64,000 nt of DNA from Phymorhynchus buccinoides (taxonomy: Eukaryota > Mollusca > Gastropoda > Neogastropoda > Raphitomidae), in the NCBI GenBank assembly GCA_017654935.2, contig CM065695.1, positions 33,805,771 through 33,869,770 of the forward strand, read 5' to 3'. A program made the position numbers and the translations under genes. The notes beneath the pieces are model-generated. The model ran no database searches. It was not told the origin of the DNA and saw only the letters and a list, made by a program, of their open reading frames with translations. Below, in pieces: positions 40,401-50,980 of this stretch. How positions within the stretch are numbered: position 1 is the stretch's first letter; the number at the start of each line of letters is the position of its first letter.

Positions 40401-42942
40401 AAATCACCTTGAGTACATTATTTAACAATAAAATATTAATGATTATCATTCAAGTAATATTCATCACCCAATCTCACACAATGTGCTTGCTTTATAAAAA
40501 GACTTGCCTAACTGTTGTTGTTGTCGTACCCTGGCTTAAAGATTCAAGGGATCATCCCAATAGCCAAAGCACCTGAACACTATGGTAGAAAATGCATCAG
40601 CTAGGGATGAGAACAATTTACGTGTGTGTGAACAGTTTTTTATTACCCCGCCACTGGCAGCCACACTCCGTCTGGGTGGATTTTCGGAGATGATGATTGT
40701 TATGCTAGTAGGAACTTGTCAAGTCTAAAGCAATCCCGCATAACTATGTGCATAGCAAAACATTTTGATGGTAGCCTTGGAGTTTCTAGCCTATCAATTA
40801 GTGACGTAGCTTAAGCCAAGGCAGTGCACTACGTGTAACACCCCAGGCACGCAGTCCATGGTCAGCGCAATTATAGGGACAAATGTAATATAGTTATAGT
40901 GGGTGGCGCTGCACTTCCGTGCACATGCTCCTCCAGGTTGAGAACCCTGAATTTGACAGAGACGGTCTCTGTTGACTGGAAATCACAAAAACCCCCCAGA
41001 TACAAATTTACCACAACGAGGACCAGATTTACAAGTAGCATTTTCGTACATCGCTAAATCATGTATAATACGTGAAGTCGAAAGTGACTGCCGAGTGTGC
41101 AAGAAAGATTTGATTCACCTCACTGAACAAGTGTTCTTGATATATTGATGGGGGCTCAGTTAACCAACCAACTCCCAAGATCGTCAGTGAAATTCAAAAA
41201 CTTAAATATCTCCGATTTCTTGAGTTAGAATAGACATAGCAGCTCTCTCATTTTTACCACCCACCTTACCAAAAGCTAGTATCCTAACGACTTTATTGGG
41301 GTAATGAGGTTCTATAAAGCTAGAAATAGACAAACTAGGTAAGTCCCCAAATTCAGATCTAGTAACGCCAAAAACCTCGTATCCTTGTCTTTTCAAGTAT
41401 TTTAAAAAAAATTAAATAATTTAGGAAACGAATGCAGGACTAAACTCGCAACTTCTGAACAACAGTATTAATCATAGTAATCAAATATGTAGTAAACGCG
41501 GTATTTCTAAAATGTTTTTTTCATTTTTCTCAAAAAACTACCAAAATGAGATACGAGGCTATGGAAATTCACTGACGACTATTCTACTGCACATGACAAT
41601 AACCTTTCAAACACTATTCTATCACAACCAACCAACAGCACAGCTATACATTTATTACGTAGACCCCATCCATGTACAGTCGATAGCTAGTCCCCCTGTA
41701 AAGACACGCTGACCCAGCAAGATTAAGTCCCTTGTTTCTTTTCTGGCCAGGTGTGACCCCATACAAATTTCCCCAGTGCAAGCGAGCCTGATCTTCAAAG
41801 TCTCTGTGTCGCTTGAATATGGAGAATTTGTACGGAGTCACCCCTGGCCAACAAAATGATCCAGGTAAAAAATGACTACTTGAAGCTTCGAATTGTGGGG
41901 TAATCTAAAGGAATGGTAGTGGTTTATGCAGAACAATTATCTCTCAATGATCCGTATCATTTTAGAAAGAAAAGTTCTTTGGGTCATGGGGTCTTAAAGA
42001 AGAAGAGTATTTACTTACGCAAAACCATTGACTGCAGCTATCAGTGTTTCTGCACTTGGAGAAGCAGTAGAAGTTGGCAGGAAAATCTTGACGATCACGT
42101 CCCGAAGTCTTGTGACCCATCCCAGCCACCATCAGCACCAACTGTGTGGATGATAAAGGACACGGCATTATAATATAGTCAGTCATTTTGTCTCCCAATG
42201 TCACAGACACACACAGACATAGAGACAAACAGGATGCGCGCACGCAACACACACATAATCTTCATGCTGCATAGCGTGCCCCTGAGATTACAATTAATAT
42301 TCTAAAGATACATTAGCTTCGTAATAATGAGTACACTATCACAGATTTGACATGAAAAATATTTAAACCAATGTACAAAAAATATGAGACAGGATTGTTG
42401 TCGCTGTTGAGATTGCTGCCATGTGAATTATTAAAGAGTCATATATATAATACTATTAGTAGATAGATACATTTTGAATACACCACAGATCTGAAATGAT
42501 ATCCAACGAAGTCTACATACCATTAATGCCTTGAAACAAGAAACAATAAATTTTGCCTCAACAAAGATATGATCAAAGATTCAAGCTCTGCTACAATAAA
42601 ACAATAAACAGTGGTAGAAATGGTATTTCTATTAATATAAAAGGGGGGGGGGGTCAGGGGGGGTCTAAGATAAAACTGGATTTCGATACATAATAAAAAT
42701 ACTTACAAACTAATTAAATATCTACAAGTATCGGTAACCATAACCTAGAAAAGGCGCCGTCAATGCCTGTAAAAACGATATACACCCGGTCTCCGATCTC
42801 GCTCAGCACTGTCAGCAAGGCAAGGATCACACGGCATGAGGGCGTCGTTCAGCGCATTTCAGAGCTTTGGGTTCGTGAGATGGACAACCCCAATGTGCAC
42901 TTACTCTTCCACGTTTTTCAACAATCCACGTCGGGAACTCTC
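34407..42942 (-). CDS. ECHS1: Enoyl-CoA hydratase, mitochondrial short-chain type, exons 2-8
   Basis: The gene encodes the crotonase-fold enzyme that hydrates 2-enoyl-CoA to 3-hydroxyacyl-CoA in mitochondrial beta-oxidation. Seven minus-strand exons cover the protein from just after the transit peptide to the stop. In order they show [23 protein letters not shown], a degenerate GAD segment, [18 protein letters not shown] with the first catalytic Glu, FAQPE with the second, [48 protein letters not shown]-type CKEAVNTS, and GMSAFVEKR before TGA. Exon number matches the eight-exon vertebrate gene minus exon 1. Exons 2-4 contain indels, most simply sequencing errors, though a pseudogene cannot be excluded. 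AUH/ECHDC paralogues fit less well. Confidence 0.9.
34597..35014. mobile_element. Foldback element with telomere-like interior, copy 2
   Basis: This has the same inverted ends (GGTAAAGGTCAAGATGTGCC and complement), interior blocks and CCCTAACCCTA stretch as 15967-16361, with C- and G-runs around the loop. It lies in the last ECHS1 intron. Two insertions with the same boundaries support a mobile family. Confidence 0.68.
35603..35670 (-). CDS. ECHS1: ECHS1 exon 7 ([14 protein letters not shown])
   Basis: It starts in phase 1 (A|GT gives Ser) and reads [22 protein letters not shown], ending in phase 0 at GTAAGG. Length and position match the family's MTLTEG...KLF segment residue for residue in number. 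Confidence 0.85.
36143..36262 (-). CDS. ECHS1: ECHS1 exon 6 ([16 protein letters not shown])
   Basis: Open exon with GTTCAG acceptor and GTGAGT donor. It completes the Gly and reads [39 protein letters not shown] plus one base. All phases agree with exons 5 and 7. Confidence 0.92.
37209..37330 (-). pseudogene. Degenerate duplicate of ECHS1 exon 5 3' end and adjoining intron
   Basis: On the minus strand it reads ATGGTACTCGATG...AAATCTGCCCAACAGGCACTGGAAATG, parallel to the real exon's EMVLTG...ISAQQAQQI, followed by GAGTGAATGGGCTGTA, parallel to GTAAATGGGCAGTA. The match continues into the GATGATGATAA region. The donor is lost and the frame interrupted, so it is a non-functional exon relic about 310 bases from its source. 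Confidence 0.7.
37355..37525 (+). repeat. Dispersed family Q, copy between ECHS1 exon 5 and its relic
   Basis: Family Q sequence (GTCGTACAACTGGCTTAAGG ... ACTCCGACTTCGGAGG) occupies the space between the exon relic and the real exon, so it may have been involved in the local duplication. Confidence 0.65.
37601..37705 (-). CDS. ECHS1: ECHS1 exon 5 ([15 protein letters not shown])
   Basis: Open, with a CTATACAG acceptor and GTAAAT donor. It reads [35 protein letters not shown] and the first base of Gly. The usual GDR reads GCR. A degenerate partial copy of its 3' end lies downstream at 37209-37330. Confidence 0.92.
   Translation of the reverse strand: MQGEHSDCPVRWARVRPWKWCSLDVGYLPNRHSR
37756..38160 (+). 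mobile_element. 3' remnant of a non-LTR retrotransposon (CR1/Jockey-like)
   Basis: Translation gives [33 protein letters not shown], then [13 protein letters not shown], FGDRRFS-like and [13 protein letters not shown] pieces with stops and frame changes. HWLPVxxR and the closing LKTxLF-like segment are typical of the end of LINE ORF2 proteins in many animals. It is a dead 5'-truncated copy in the ECHS1 intron between exons 5 and 4. Confidence 0.75.
38800..38870 (-). mobile_element. tRNA-like SINE head
   Basis: On the minus strand there is an A-box-like TAAGCTCATTGGTAGTG (38850-38866) and about 30 bases later a B-box-like GGTCCGATTCTC (38811-38822). Spacing fits a tRNA or tRNA-derived SINE. 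No clean cloverleaf acceptor pairing is seen, so a SINE fragment is preferred over a functional tRNA gene. Confidence 0.45.
39189..39453. mobile_element. TTAA-flanked MITE, copy D
   Basis: The ends are CCCTTTCGTCGC and GGCGTTGAAAAGGGG between TTAA at 39185-39188 and 39454-39457. It lies just downstream of ECHS1 exon 4 in transcript direction. Confidence 0.58.
39483..39587 (-). CDS. ECHS1: ECHS1 exon 4 (both catalytic glutamates), frameshifted
   Basis: The exon reads [12 protein letters not shown], then after one extra base [15 protein letters not shown]...IP, ending in phase 1 at a GTGAAC donor. GCE and QPE carry the two catalytic glutamates of the crotonase mechanism. The exon has about four more bases than expected (one breaking the frame at the expected IVYAG). 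A Leu expected before GGG reads Trp. Confidence 0.82.
40515..40690 (+). repeat. Dispersed family Q, copy
   Basis: Same words in the same order as 32300-32470 (GTACCCTGGCTTAAAGATTC, ATAGCCAAAGCACCTGAACAC, ACTCCGTCTGGGTGG). It lies within the ECHS1 intron between exons 4 and 3. Confidence 0.65.
41202..41396 (-). other. Small open frame with weak epimerase-like start
   Basis: The frame reads [20 protein letters not shown] and ends at TAA. The opening resembles the second strand and following loop of NAD-dependent sugar epimerases/dehydratases, but no glycine-rich nucleotide loop precedes it and the rest does not align convincingly. The DNA is AT-rich and intronic to ECHS1. Chance similarity is the leading explanation; I do not claim a gene. 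Confidence 0.15.
41746..41851. repeat. Short hairpin element, about 106 bp
   Basis: The left half CTGGCCAGGTGTGACCCCATACAAATT pairs with the right half AATTTGTACGGAGTCACCCCTGGCC, and the inner part (AAGCGAGCCTGATCTTCAAAG) also pairs. The TTTGAAGATC centre forms the loop. It fits a tiny MITE or a miRNA-like precursor shape. Confidence 0.55.
42019..42141 (-). CDS. ECHS1: ECHS1 exon 3 (GAD...IAAVNGFA)
   Basis: The acceptor CACACAG and a perfect GTAAGT donor frame a segment ending [10 protein letters not shown], the strand before the oxyanion-hole glycines. The start reads GAD and, one frame over, AGMGHKT and RDVIVKIFL. The middle matches the family poorly, from divergence or errors. Confidence 0.7.
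42745..42942 (-). CDS. ECHS1: ECHS1 exon 2 (VEKRG...NPKALNAL), frame-disrupted
   Basis: The acceptor CTTTTTTCAG is followed by [10 protein letters not shown] and, after frame changes, [19 protein letters not shown] and [13 protein letters not shown]. The family order (EKRG, NRPKALNAL, IVLTG, AFAAGAD) is preserved but at least two indels break the reading. The donor near 42744 (AG|GTTATG) is tentative. Confidence 0.72.
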
Positions 42943-43481
42943 CTGAAAAAAGAATAAAGTGAAAATGTTATCAGTTTAACCCTGACTGCCACCAACGTAT
43001 TACCTGATGTGTCACTGATGATGACATCAGATGAAGAGGAAAATCCAGATTATGCTGGCTTTGACTCTAACAAATCAAGAGAGTTTACCCCCAGACATTT
43101 TCAGATTGTCTATCAGTCTTTTTCTGGCATGGTTTTTCTTAATTTTCTTCTGGCAGTCAAGGGCGTTTAAGCAAAAAAGCCACAGCCATGGGCACAAAAG
43201 GTGGGAGGGAGCTGGAAAATGCAGACTAGTGGAACTCTTTTATGAGACCTCCATATAAGACCCCTCCCACGATCATTACTTCTCTGAAACATGTTCCTTT
43301 CTTTGAAAGTATAAACACTACCCTCTATCTTATAAGACCGCTCCCCTTACAAAGACAAAATACTCTCTCTTAAAGAACCCTCCCTTACAAGACTCATTTA
43401 GATGATTTTTGAGGTTTCACGTACAAACAACCCTTCTTTGCTTATCTTCTATGTAGTATGAATGTCGCGTGCACATCGTCG

Positions 43482-43700
43482 CGCGGTGCAAATCTGTAGC
43501 TCGCTACTATGACAGTGTGTATTGCGACATTCATAAATTGTCACTTTTTCTGTACTTGAACCAGAATTTACTAAACATACCCTAACCCCAACCCATCCAA
43601 CCGGAAAAAAAGTGAAATTTGTGGTTAATGCCTCACAAGTCGACAAAATGCCGCAAATACAGACTGTCAATGTAGCGAGCTGCAGATTGCACGAGCGGAA
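43482..43700. repeat. Foldback element, about 220 bp
   Basis: GTGCAAATCTGTAGCTCGCTAC near the left end and GTAGCGAGCTGCAGATTGCAC near the right end are inverted copies, continuing into TGACAGTxTGTATTxGC. Non-coding, located just upstream of ECHS1 exon 2. Confidence 0.55.
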
Positions 43701-44539
43701 CAGATTTCGCACGCTAGAACGCATGTCTAACAAAAAGGCTTTAACTAGGTCTTATATGTCACAAGACCCCAGAGCCTGACAGCACCGATCTCATTATGAC
43801 AGTATTAAAAAAGTACCTACTTTTAGACAAAAGAAAACACCTCGTTTCCTTTAGGCTTGTGCCTATAGTTGATAGATCACTTTTACAAAGTCTAATGGAG
43901 ATGGCGTTTGAAGAAATAAATTGGAGATTGAAGATAAATAACACAATCACAAAACACATTCACAGTAATTTCAACCATAAGGGAAAATAATTATCATGGA
44001 AAAAGGGGTACGAGGGGTTGTAGATAAACTGAATATTGCCCAATATACTAGACGTTTACTCAGGGGGGGTTAATCTGCACCTTTTACGAAAACAATGGTT
44101 AGCATTGGCCATTGCAATAGAAGATTTCGGAAAAAGATAGGGGAGAGACTTCGTGGAAAATCAGAGTTGATTACCTCAACTATCAGACAAAACCTAGCAA
44201 CATGGGGCATGGGACTTCGAAAGCTTGAATACCGCAGGATGACAGTCACAGCGACTTGCTAACATTTTTTCTTTTACAAAAATAAGGGTTAGCAGTATCT
44301 ACAACCTGATATAACTTGCAAAACTGTGACGTAAAAATATAATTACACAATTTTAGAATGATGCCACGCCTTTTCTACATGCCGTCATTCTCCTCAACCA
44401 CCATGTCTCTTCTTGAGTGGCGAAGGCTGGGATCTACTGATGGTAAGAGTTAACTCCCTGTTGACCGTCAATTTAAGCAGATCACTCCCACACACCATGA
44501 AATACTCCTCTTTAATTATTCTGAACAATTCAATTGCCT

Positions 44540-45480
44540 TTGTTGATGTCACCATCAGGAGTTCCCCATGGATCAAGGTGATAGGACCATGTTTGTTCTG
44601 GCCTAATAAGTATATAATACTTAATAAATAGCCTGCCAGAAGCCTGACATCAACTGCAGGACTGTTTGCGCAGGACGGACACCACGGCTTACAGGATTTC
44701 TCCTGCATCCAAGACCAGCGACCAGCTACAAGAAGACTCCAACGCCTTACGGTCTGGGAGAAGAGATGGAGAACAGAGTTTCATCCTGTCCAAGTGCCAG
44801 GCAATCCAAGTCACCAGGAGCAGGAGCCCCTTCAGTTCTAGAATACTTCTTTATGCACGGACTACTTTTGAGGATGTGAGGGAGGTCAAGTATCAGAGTC
44901 AGTATCAACAGGTGGGACTCACACATCAACATCAGTGCCAAGGACAACAAGACCCTGGGGGATCCTAAGACGCAATCGAAGATCAGCAGCAACAGTATCA
45001 AGGAACTACAAAGCTGGCCGTTCCGTCCCTGGCCTTGAATATGCCGCATAGGCGGGCGCCCATCTGGGATCCACACACAGAGGAGCATTAGCAAGCTGAA
45101 GCCGGTCCACGAAGGGCAGCGCGCTTGTGCGAATCAGATAGGCCGAGAGTCTAGTGTGAGCAGTATGACTGGACAAGCCTAGGTTAGAAAGCTGGAGAGC
45201 AGAGCAGAGACCAGGCTCTCATGCCGGTACCAAAATGAGCACGACGCTGTCCACTGTCCCGGCCACATGCAAAGCTGGTAACACTTCCCACATCAGCAAT
45301 GGAGTGGCACATACCCAGACAACACATCCAGTGCCGCACCAAATAGTCAGTCAAATTCTTTTATACCAAGGACCATCAGGGAAGTGGGAAACGATCCGCA
45401 GCACGCACCCCTCACTGATGACGCCCGTGTGCGTCAGTGGTGCAGGAACCAACAATAACCATCAAGCGCCCTCCACCCTC
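44540..45480 (+). mobile_element. LINE reverse transcriptase relic (Jockey/CR1/RTE-like)
   Basis: Across shifting frames the family order can be followed: SGVPHGS (the GVPQGS motif), DLPARLTSTA-like, LFADD-like, LQEDLNAL-like, WEKRWRTEFHP, KCQAIQVTRSR, the VKYLGV-like segment, WDTHIN-like, GFLRRN, SSIKELQ, PIWDPHTQRSISKLK and finally NSFIPRTIRE. That covers the RT palm after the GVPQGS block and the C-terminal thumb. Numerous indels mean it is inactive or badly read. Confidence 0.8.
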
Positions 45481-45547
45481 AGTCTGCACCCGTCTCAGTC
45501 CCTCAATATAGAAAGCAGGCATGTCCTCAGTAAAAAGAACAGACCAG

Positions 45548-45575
45548 CCCCCCCCCCCCCCCCCCCCCCCCCCCA
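45548..45575. repeat. Poly-C run
   Basis: Over twenty C residues in a row next to the LINE relic. Such runs recur in this window (5880-5906, 34740-34757, 39859-39868) and are zones where base counts are unreliable. Confidence 0.9.
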
Positions 45576-46439
45576 CCGCTTTTTTTCTTCTTCTAAAAGA
45601 GCCAGACGGCAGATATGCGTCAACATATACTAGTACTACTACCACGGACCTACATTAGATCAATGTAAAAGTTAATCAATTGAGGGTCCGCGACTCCTAC
45701 TAAAGAGTAAAGCACTTAACTAGTTAGTAAGTAAGTGAAGAACTGAAACACGAGAGTAGAGTATAAACTGCTTTAAATGTAAGAAATGAAAAAAACAGTT
45801 GAATTTTGATTGATCCACTACTTGCCCAAGGCCGATAAAGATTAAACCATAGTAAGAAAACGGTGGACAACGCTGTTGTGAGTAGTCAGGTTTTGAAAGG
45901 ATTGGCGCATCAAATGAACCTATACTGCTGCCATTTTTGTTCCCAAGACATATGTTAACATAAAACAATACAAACACATGACACTCCAACCCGAAAATAT
46001 CGTGGGGATGAGAGAGAGAGAGAGAGAGGGAGAGAAGAGAGGGAGCTGGGGCGAGTGAGAGGGAGAGAGAGACAAAACACATGAGAATAGAACAGAAGAC
46101 AGACATCGCAAACATAAGTCATCAGATAGGCAAACAAAGAGAGATAGACGAGCAGTGTGGTGTGTGTGCACATGCATTGTTAATATGTTATGAGGATGTG
46201 TGATTTCAAAGCGAAATGTACATGAAATTACTGATTTATAAAATCAACTTCTTTGATTTCCATGATTGTTTATCAGTCAGCCCCTTACTTAACAGCAGAA
46301 TCTTACACCCAGCGATATTCGTTGATGTGACTTTAATATTTCAAATACATCGCCTGACCTCGACCGTATAATAGTATCATAAAATCAAACTCATAATTGG
46401 GATACTCCACGGAAGAGAAAGAAGAGGCGTTGTTTATTT

Positions 46440-47200
46440 TATAGATTTGTTTCATCATGAGCTTGTTTTTCCTTGGCTGTTTCAGTTTATTAATGTGCTA
46501 CTAATTAGTCCCCTGCGCTTTAAGTTTTTCTGGCTTTCAGGTTCTTAATTGTCCCAATTGTCATGAGCTTTAATGTTTTCTCGGCTTAGGTTTATTAATT
46601 GTACCAATTTTCATGTCTTTAATGTTTTTCAACGGCTATAATTGTACCAATTACCGAGCTAAGTTTGCTGGCTCTTCAGGTTCTTTAAATGTACCAATTT
46701 CATGAGCAGTTGAGTTTTTCTTGCTTTTAGGTTTATTAATTGTACAATTTGTCATGAGCTTAATAATGTTTTTCAGTTTCATTTCAGGTTTAGTAATTTT
46801 ACCAATATGGTGATATGATCTTTAATGTCTTTTCCGGTTATTAAGTACCAATTTAATGATCTTAAGTTTTTCAGGTCTATTAATTGTACCATTGTCAGGG
46901 AGACTTAATGTTTTTTCTTAGGCTTTTAGTTTATTAATTGTACCAACTTTTCATTGAGCTTTGATTGTTTTTCTGGCTCTTAGGTCTATAAGTGTACCAT
47001 TTCGCTGAGCTAATGTCGTTTCTAGTTTTTAGGGTATATTCGTAACCACTTCAGATCTCCTCCTTTTTTTTTCAGGCTATTCCTGTACCACTTTCATCAC
47101 TTAAGTTTGTTCAGGTTTATAATGTACCCTATTCATGATCTTAATGTTTTTTTCTTGGTGCTTTTCAGGTTTTATTCAGTACCAATGTTACTACTTCTTG
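46440..47200. repeat. AT-rich tandem array, about 60 bp units, roughly 12 copies
   Basis: The recurring unit is GGTTTATTAATTGTACCAATTTTCATGAGCTTAATGTTTTTC with heavy indel noise. Unit boundaries drift, so copy number is approximate. No coding potential. Confidence 0.85.
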
Positions 47201-47879
47201 CCCCACTGCCCCAGTGGAGCATTATGCCATCATGGACCCACTATGCTCTCTGGTTTGCGGACAAGCTCGCAAATGCCTCGCTGCATTGGTTCCAGCCTCC
47301 TATTTATGCTAGGGTGGTTCCTCGGCTTACGGGATTTTCAACATCACTCTCGTCGATCCTCATTTCCTTCTGGGTTCAGGTTAAGAAGTTGGTTACTATG
47401 AGAGGGAAGTAAAGAGAAATTTACTTCCGGGTATGAACAACCCTATGTTGCAATGGTTCTTTCACTTGAGGTGCATTGCAACAGCAGAGAATTACTTATT
47501 TTGTGCCTTTATGAAACCCTATGGTGCTCAGATCATCAGATCCACATGGAACAGAAACTCTGCTACCTTTCAGAATAAACATTCAGTAAAGAGTTACTTA
47601 CAGGCAAGCGTGTTAACCCACTCATGAGCAGCCAGGTACACCTTATATTAAGGATGAAAATGGGAGAGAGAGTGAATTTCCAAGTAGTATAGATAGGATG
47701 ACAAAGGGAAAGAAGGACAAAAGAGATGTGCAGCTGCTTAATATTCCTAAGCTCATATTTTTACATTTGCACACTTTTTGCGTGGGTTATAAGGATAGGT
47801 ACTCCCAAAGTAGGTAATTTTTTCTTGTTTATTTATAGTTTTTTGTGGATCGGAGTAAGGAACTTTTCTTTGTAAACGA

Positions 47880-48010
47880 ACACAAACTCACTTGAAGATG
47901 AGGGATGACTAAGGCCAGAGAAGAGAGAGAGAGAAGAGATAGACTCTCTTTTAAGAGAGAGAGGAGAGAGGAGAAGAAAGAGAGACAGAGGTTGTGTGTT
48001 TAGCTATGTG
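47880..48010. repeat. (GA)n-rich tract
   Basis: AGAGAGAG-rich DNA with short interruptions. A similar GA/CT tract is at 46012-46075. Confidence 0.85.
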
Positions 48011-50429
48011 AGGCAGTGTGGGTGTATGTGTGTGATAGAGTGTGTTATGCCATTTTATGATTAAACCCAAGCCACACCAACTTTCAGAATCATAATAACC
48101 AACCATTTATTAATTTTGTTGTATTTTCTTAATAAAATCCTCACCATTGAATATTTACATATTAAAGAACACATAACACATAAGATAGAATAGTTAAATT
48201 AGTTCAGATGAATTCTTACATAACATAAAACAGGCATCTCATCATACAGATACTACTATCTCAAATCAGCTCAATGTACTACATCAAAATTCACAATATG
48301 CCTACTTTGTTTTAAACAGCATAACGAGTACAAATGACGGAGTGTATTTCATTGTTAAAATTTGACACATAGTATGTTATAGCATCCAGCTAAAACAAAA
48401 AACATGCTTTGTACTAGTCCATATGAACCATACCTTCGGGACGCCCTACAAGACATTTCAAAGTTAACGCCAGGGCCACAGAACACAACGTTTTATAACC
48501 AGATCATCCACTTTCACTCATGATCCTTTTGAATGCCGCTCAGTTCTAGACCTTAATTCCTTATGATGTATGATATATGTTACCTGTGTGTCATCCAAAT
48601 AATGTATTTATACTCATGCATGCCAAATGTCACATACCTAGGTATTTTGTCATCTTTTGTAATTTAGTCTTATGGGATTGTCATCACCAAATGTGCCTTA
48701 TATTTTATGCATGACTGAATGTCAATGTTTCAGTTGTAAGATCCAGCACCTGGACGAAAAATTTCCTGAGAGATAAAAAGTGATTTTGTACATTGAATTT
48801 GAATTTGAAAAACGAAATAAACCTAACCGCACTGGCAGTGTTCATGTAAAGAGTACTTACCTCAGGGAATGCAGAAAACCAACAGCAGTCAACATCACAC
48901 TGGCACAAATGAAAAGCATTCACACACACAAAAACAGAGTGTATCATGAGACCAATACTAAAATGTCTATGAGACACAAACAAAAGTGGCAATGGGTGAA
49001 AACAGGCCAAAAGAACAACGTTGATAGATATTACTTGAAAATATTGATACATGTAATAAATAGGTACTGAACCTAAGATTATTCATGCTCAAGCACAGAT
49101 ACAACAATCTCTTAGCCACACACTTTCTCTCTAACAAATACACCGCCCACCCCAACACAGTTATGGACCGCATATGAAAGTCACGTCTGCTCACAAAAAC
49201 ATCAATCGAAGAAAACAAGTCAAACACAAACTTTGATCTGTGATTAAAAGACAAAAGATTCTCTTCTCTCTCTAGCGATCAGACAAGTCCGTCACATTAT
49301 GTCTCGCCCTATGTCCTCATTCTATCTGTTACGTCGCCGAATTACATAAATAGTTTCAGGCCAGCAAGCCGACTTTTTTTCCCTTTGGATGTGAGGTAAA
49401 TGTTTTTCGAATAGTTTGTTTCGTTAAAAAGGCAGGACAAAGCGACCGTAGTAGCAGAAAGATCCATAGAGACAGAAGCAAAGGGAAAGGCAGTAGTCAG
49501 ACGAGAGTGACTGAGAGAGGAAATACAAGCACATAAACTTCCAGAAGGTGGGGGAACTATTCTACCAAAAAAAAACAGCTCCCCAAAGGGGGGACAGAAA
49601 ATCAACGAACAAACAAAATAAGTAAAATTGGGATTACCAGTTTAGAGCAATGCAGTAGCAGATCCGTTTATTTCTCAACCTCTGCAGCTATCTGCTAACA
49701 ACTCTGCCAGATATTTTTCTCTAAAAAATATTATATTTTGCTGGCAAACCACTTGCCAATAAGCCTAAGAAATCTGTGCAATGAAAACTTTGTGTACTTA
49801 TTTGCATAGATGATATGATACTCAAAAAGAAGAAACTACGGAAAAGCTGTGCACATGAGAAAGGATCTTCAGGGAAGACCCTCGAACTGATGCATTTAGA
49901 CTTCAGCTCTTACAGTTCGGGGCAGAAATGGTATTCATTGGTACATGACCAAACACCAATAAGCATCAAAACCTGACTCCATTGAGATCTTTTGTGCTTG
50001 TAGTATTTGCATATGCTGATAAAAAAAAACACACACAACACCCTCAGATGATGTTGTTCAACATACATTCCGCACCAAACCCACCACTCAACTCAGCTTT
50101 TAGGGCACGTACAACATACGTGGAAGCCCGCCGCGCAAGAAACCACGGTAAATAAGTAAAAGAAACAAAAGGGGGGAAAAAACAAGCGGAAAGTCAGCCC
50201 TTTATTCTTCCTTTCTTTCTTTAATTATTTACAGGCGTTTACGCAACAGAATATTCAGTGATCGTGAGTAAATGCCCTAAATCAAGAAGCTGACACGAAT
50301 GAATGAAACATTACCGAAAATGTGTACAATAAGCTGCCTACTTTTTCCCAACTTAGGCCCATGCTGGACTACAGACTGATGGGATGTGTGTGGAGTGTTT
50401 CCGTCTCATTATCAGATGATAATCGGTTT

Positions 50430-50870
50430 CTGGCACATGTTCAGATATTCGAGCCTTCCTTAGAACTCAAAACGGTCTTGGTAATCACTGTGATTTAAAT
50501 CTCATGTTTAAAAGTGTTTAGAACATTAAATATTCATGTTTTTATAGACTAATTTCTAAATCTTTTTCTGGCCACAATGTTCAGACTATTTAGCTTCTTA
50601 GACTCAAAACTGGTTTTTTTGGTAAATCAATAGATTTAAATATCATGTTGAAACGGTCTTAGAACATTAAATATTCAGTTTTATAGAATAATTCTAAATT
50701 GTTTGCTGGCCACACTTGTTCAGACTATTTGAGATTCCTTAGACTCCAAAACTGGTTTGAGTAATCACCCAGATTAAATCTCTGTTAATGGTCCTTAGAA
50801 CATTAATATTCAGTTTTATAGGATAGATTTCTAATTTGTGTTGGTTTGGCACATACAGTTTTCTCCTGAG
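50430..50870. repeat. Tandem array, about 115 bp x4
   Basis: Units contain GTTCAGACTATTTGAG, CCTTAGACTCAAAACTGG, TAATCA, TTTAAATCTCATGTT, CTTAGAACATTAAATATTCA and TTTTATAGA. Copies differ by many small indels. Confidence 0.82.
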
Positions 50871-50924
50871 GCTTATAACTGGTGCCGCTATATGTGAATA
50901 AATTACCCGTAAATATATGTTCAA

Positions 50925-50980
50925 TTGAAGGATGCGGATATATACAGGTGCGTCTTATAGTACAGTTTTTACAGTATTTA
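50925..50980. mobile_element. Half copy of the GGACTATAAGG MITE
   Basis: GGTGCGTCTTATAGTACAGTTTTTACAGTA resembles one terminus of the elements at 24831 and 26198. No partner end is visible. Confidence 0.3.

Noticed and set aside
48705..48900. Possible exon ending CCTGAG|GTAAGT at about 48860 (minus strand)
   Set aside because: Good donor and plausible acceptor, but the 39-base insert matches nothing known and lies in repeat-poor noise.
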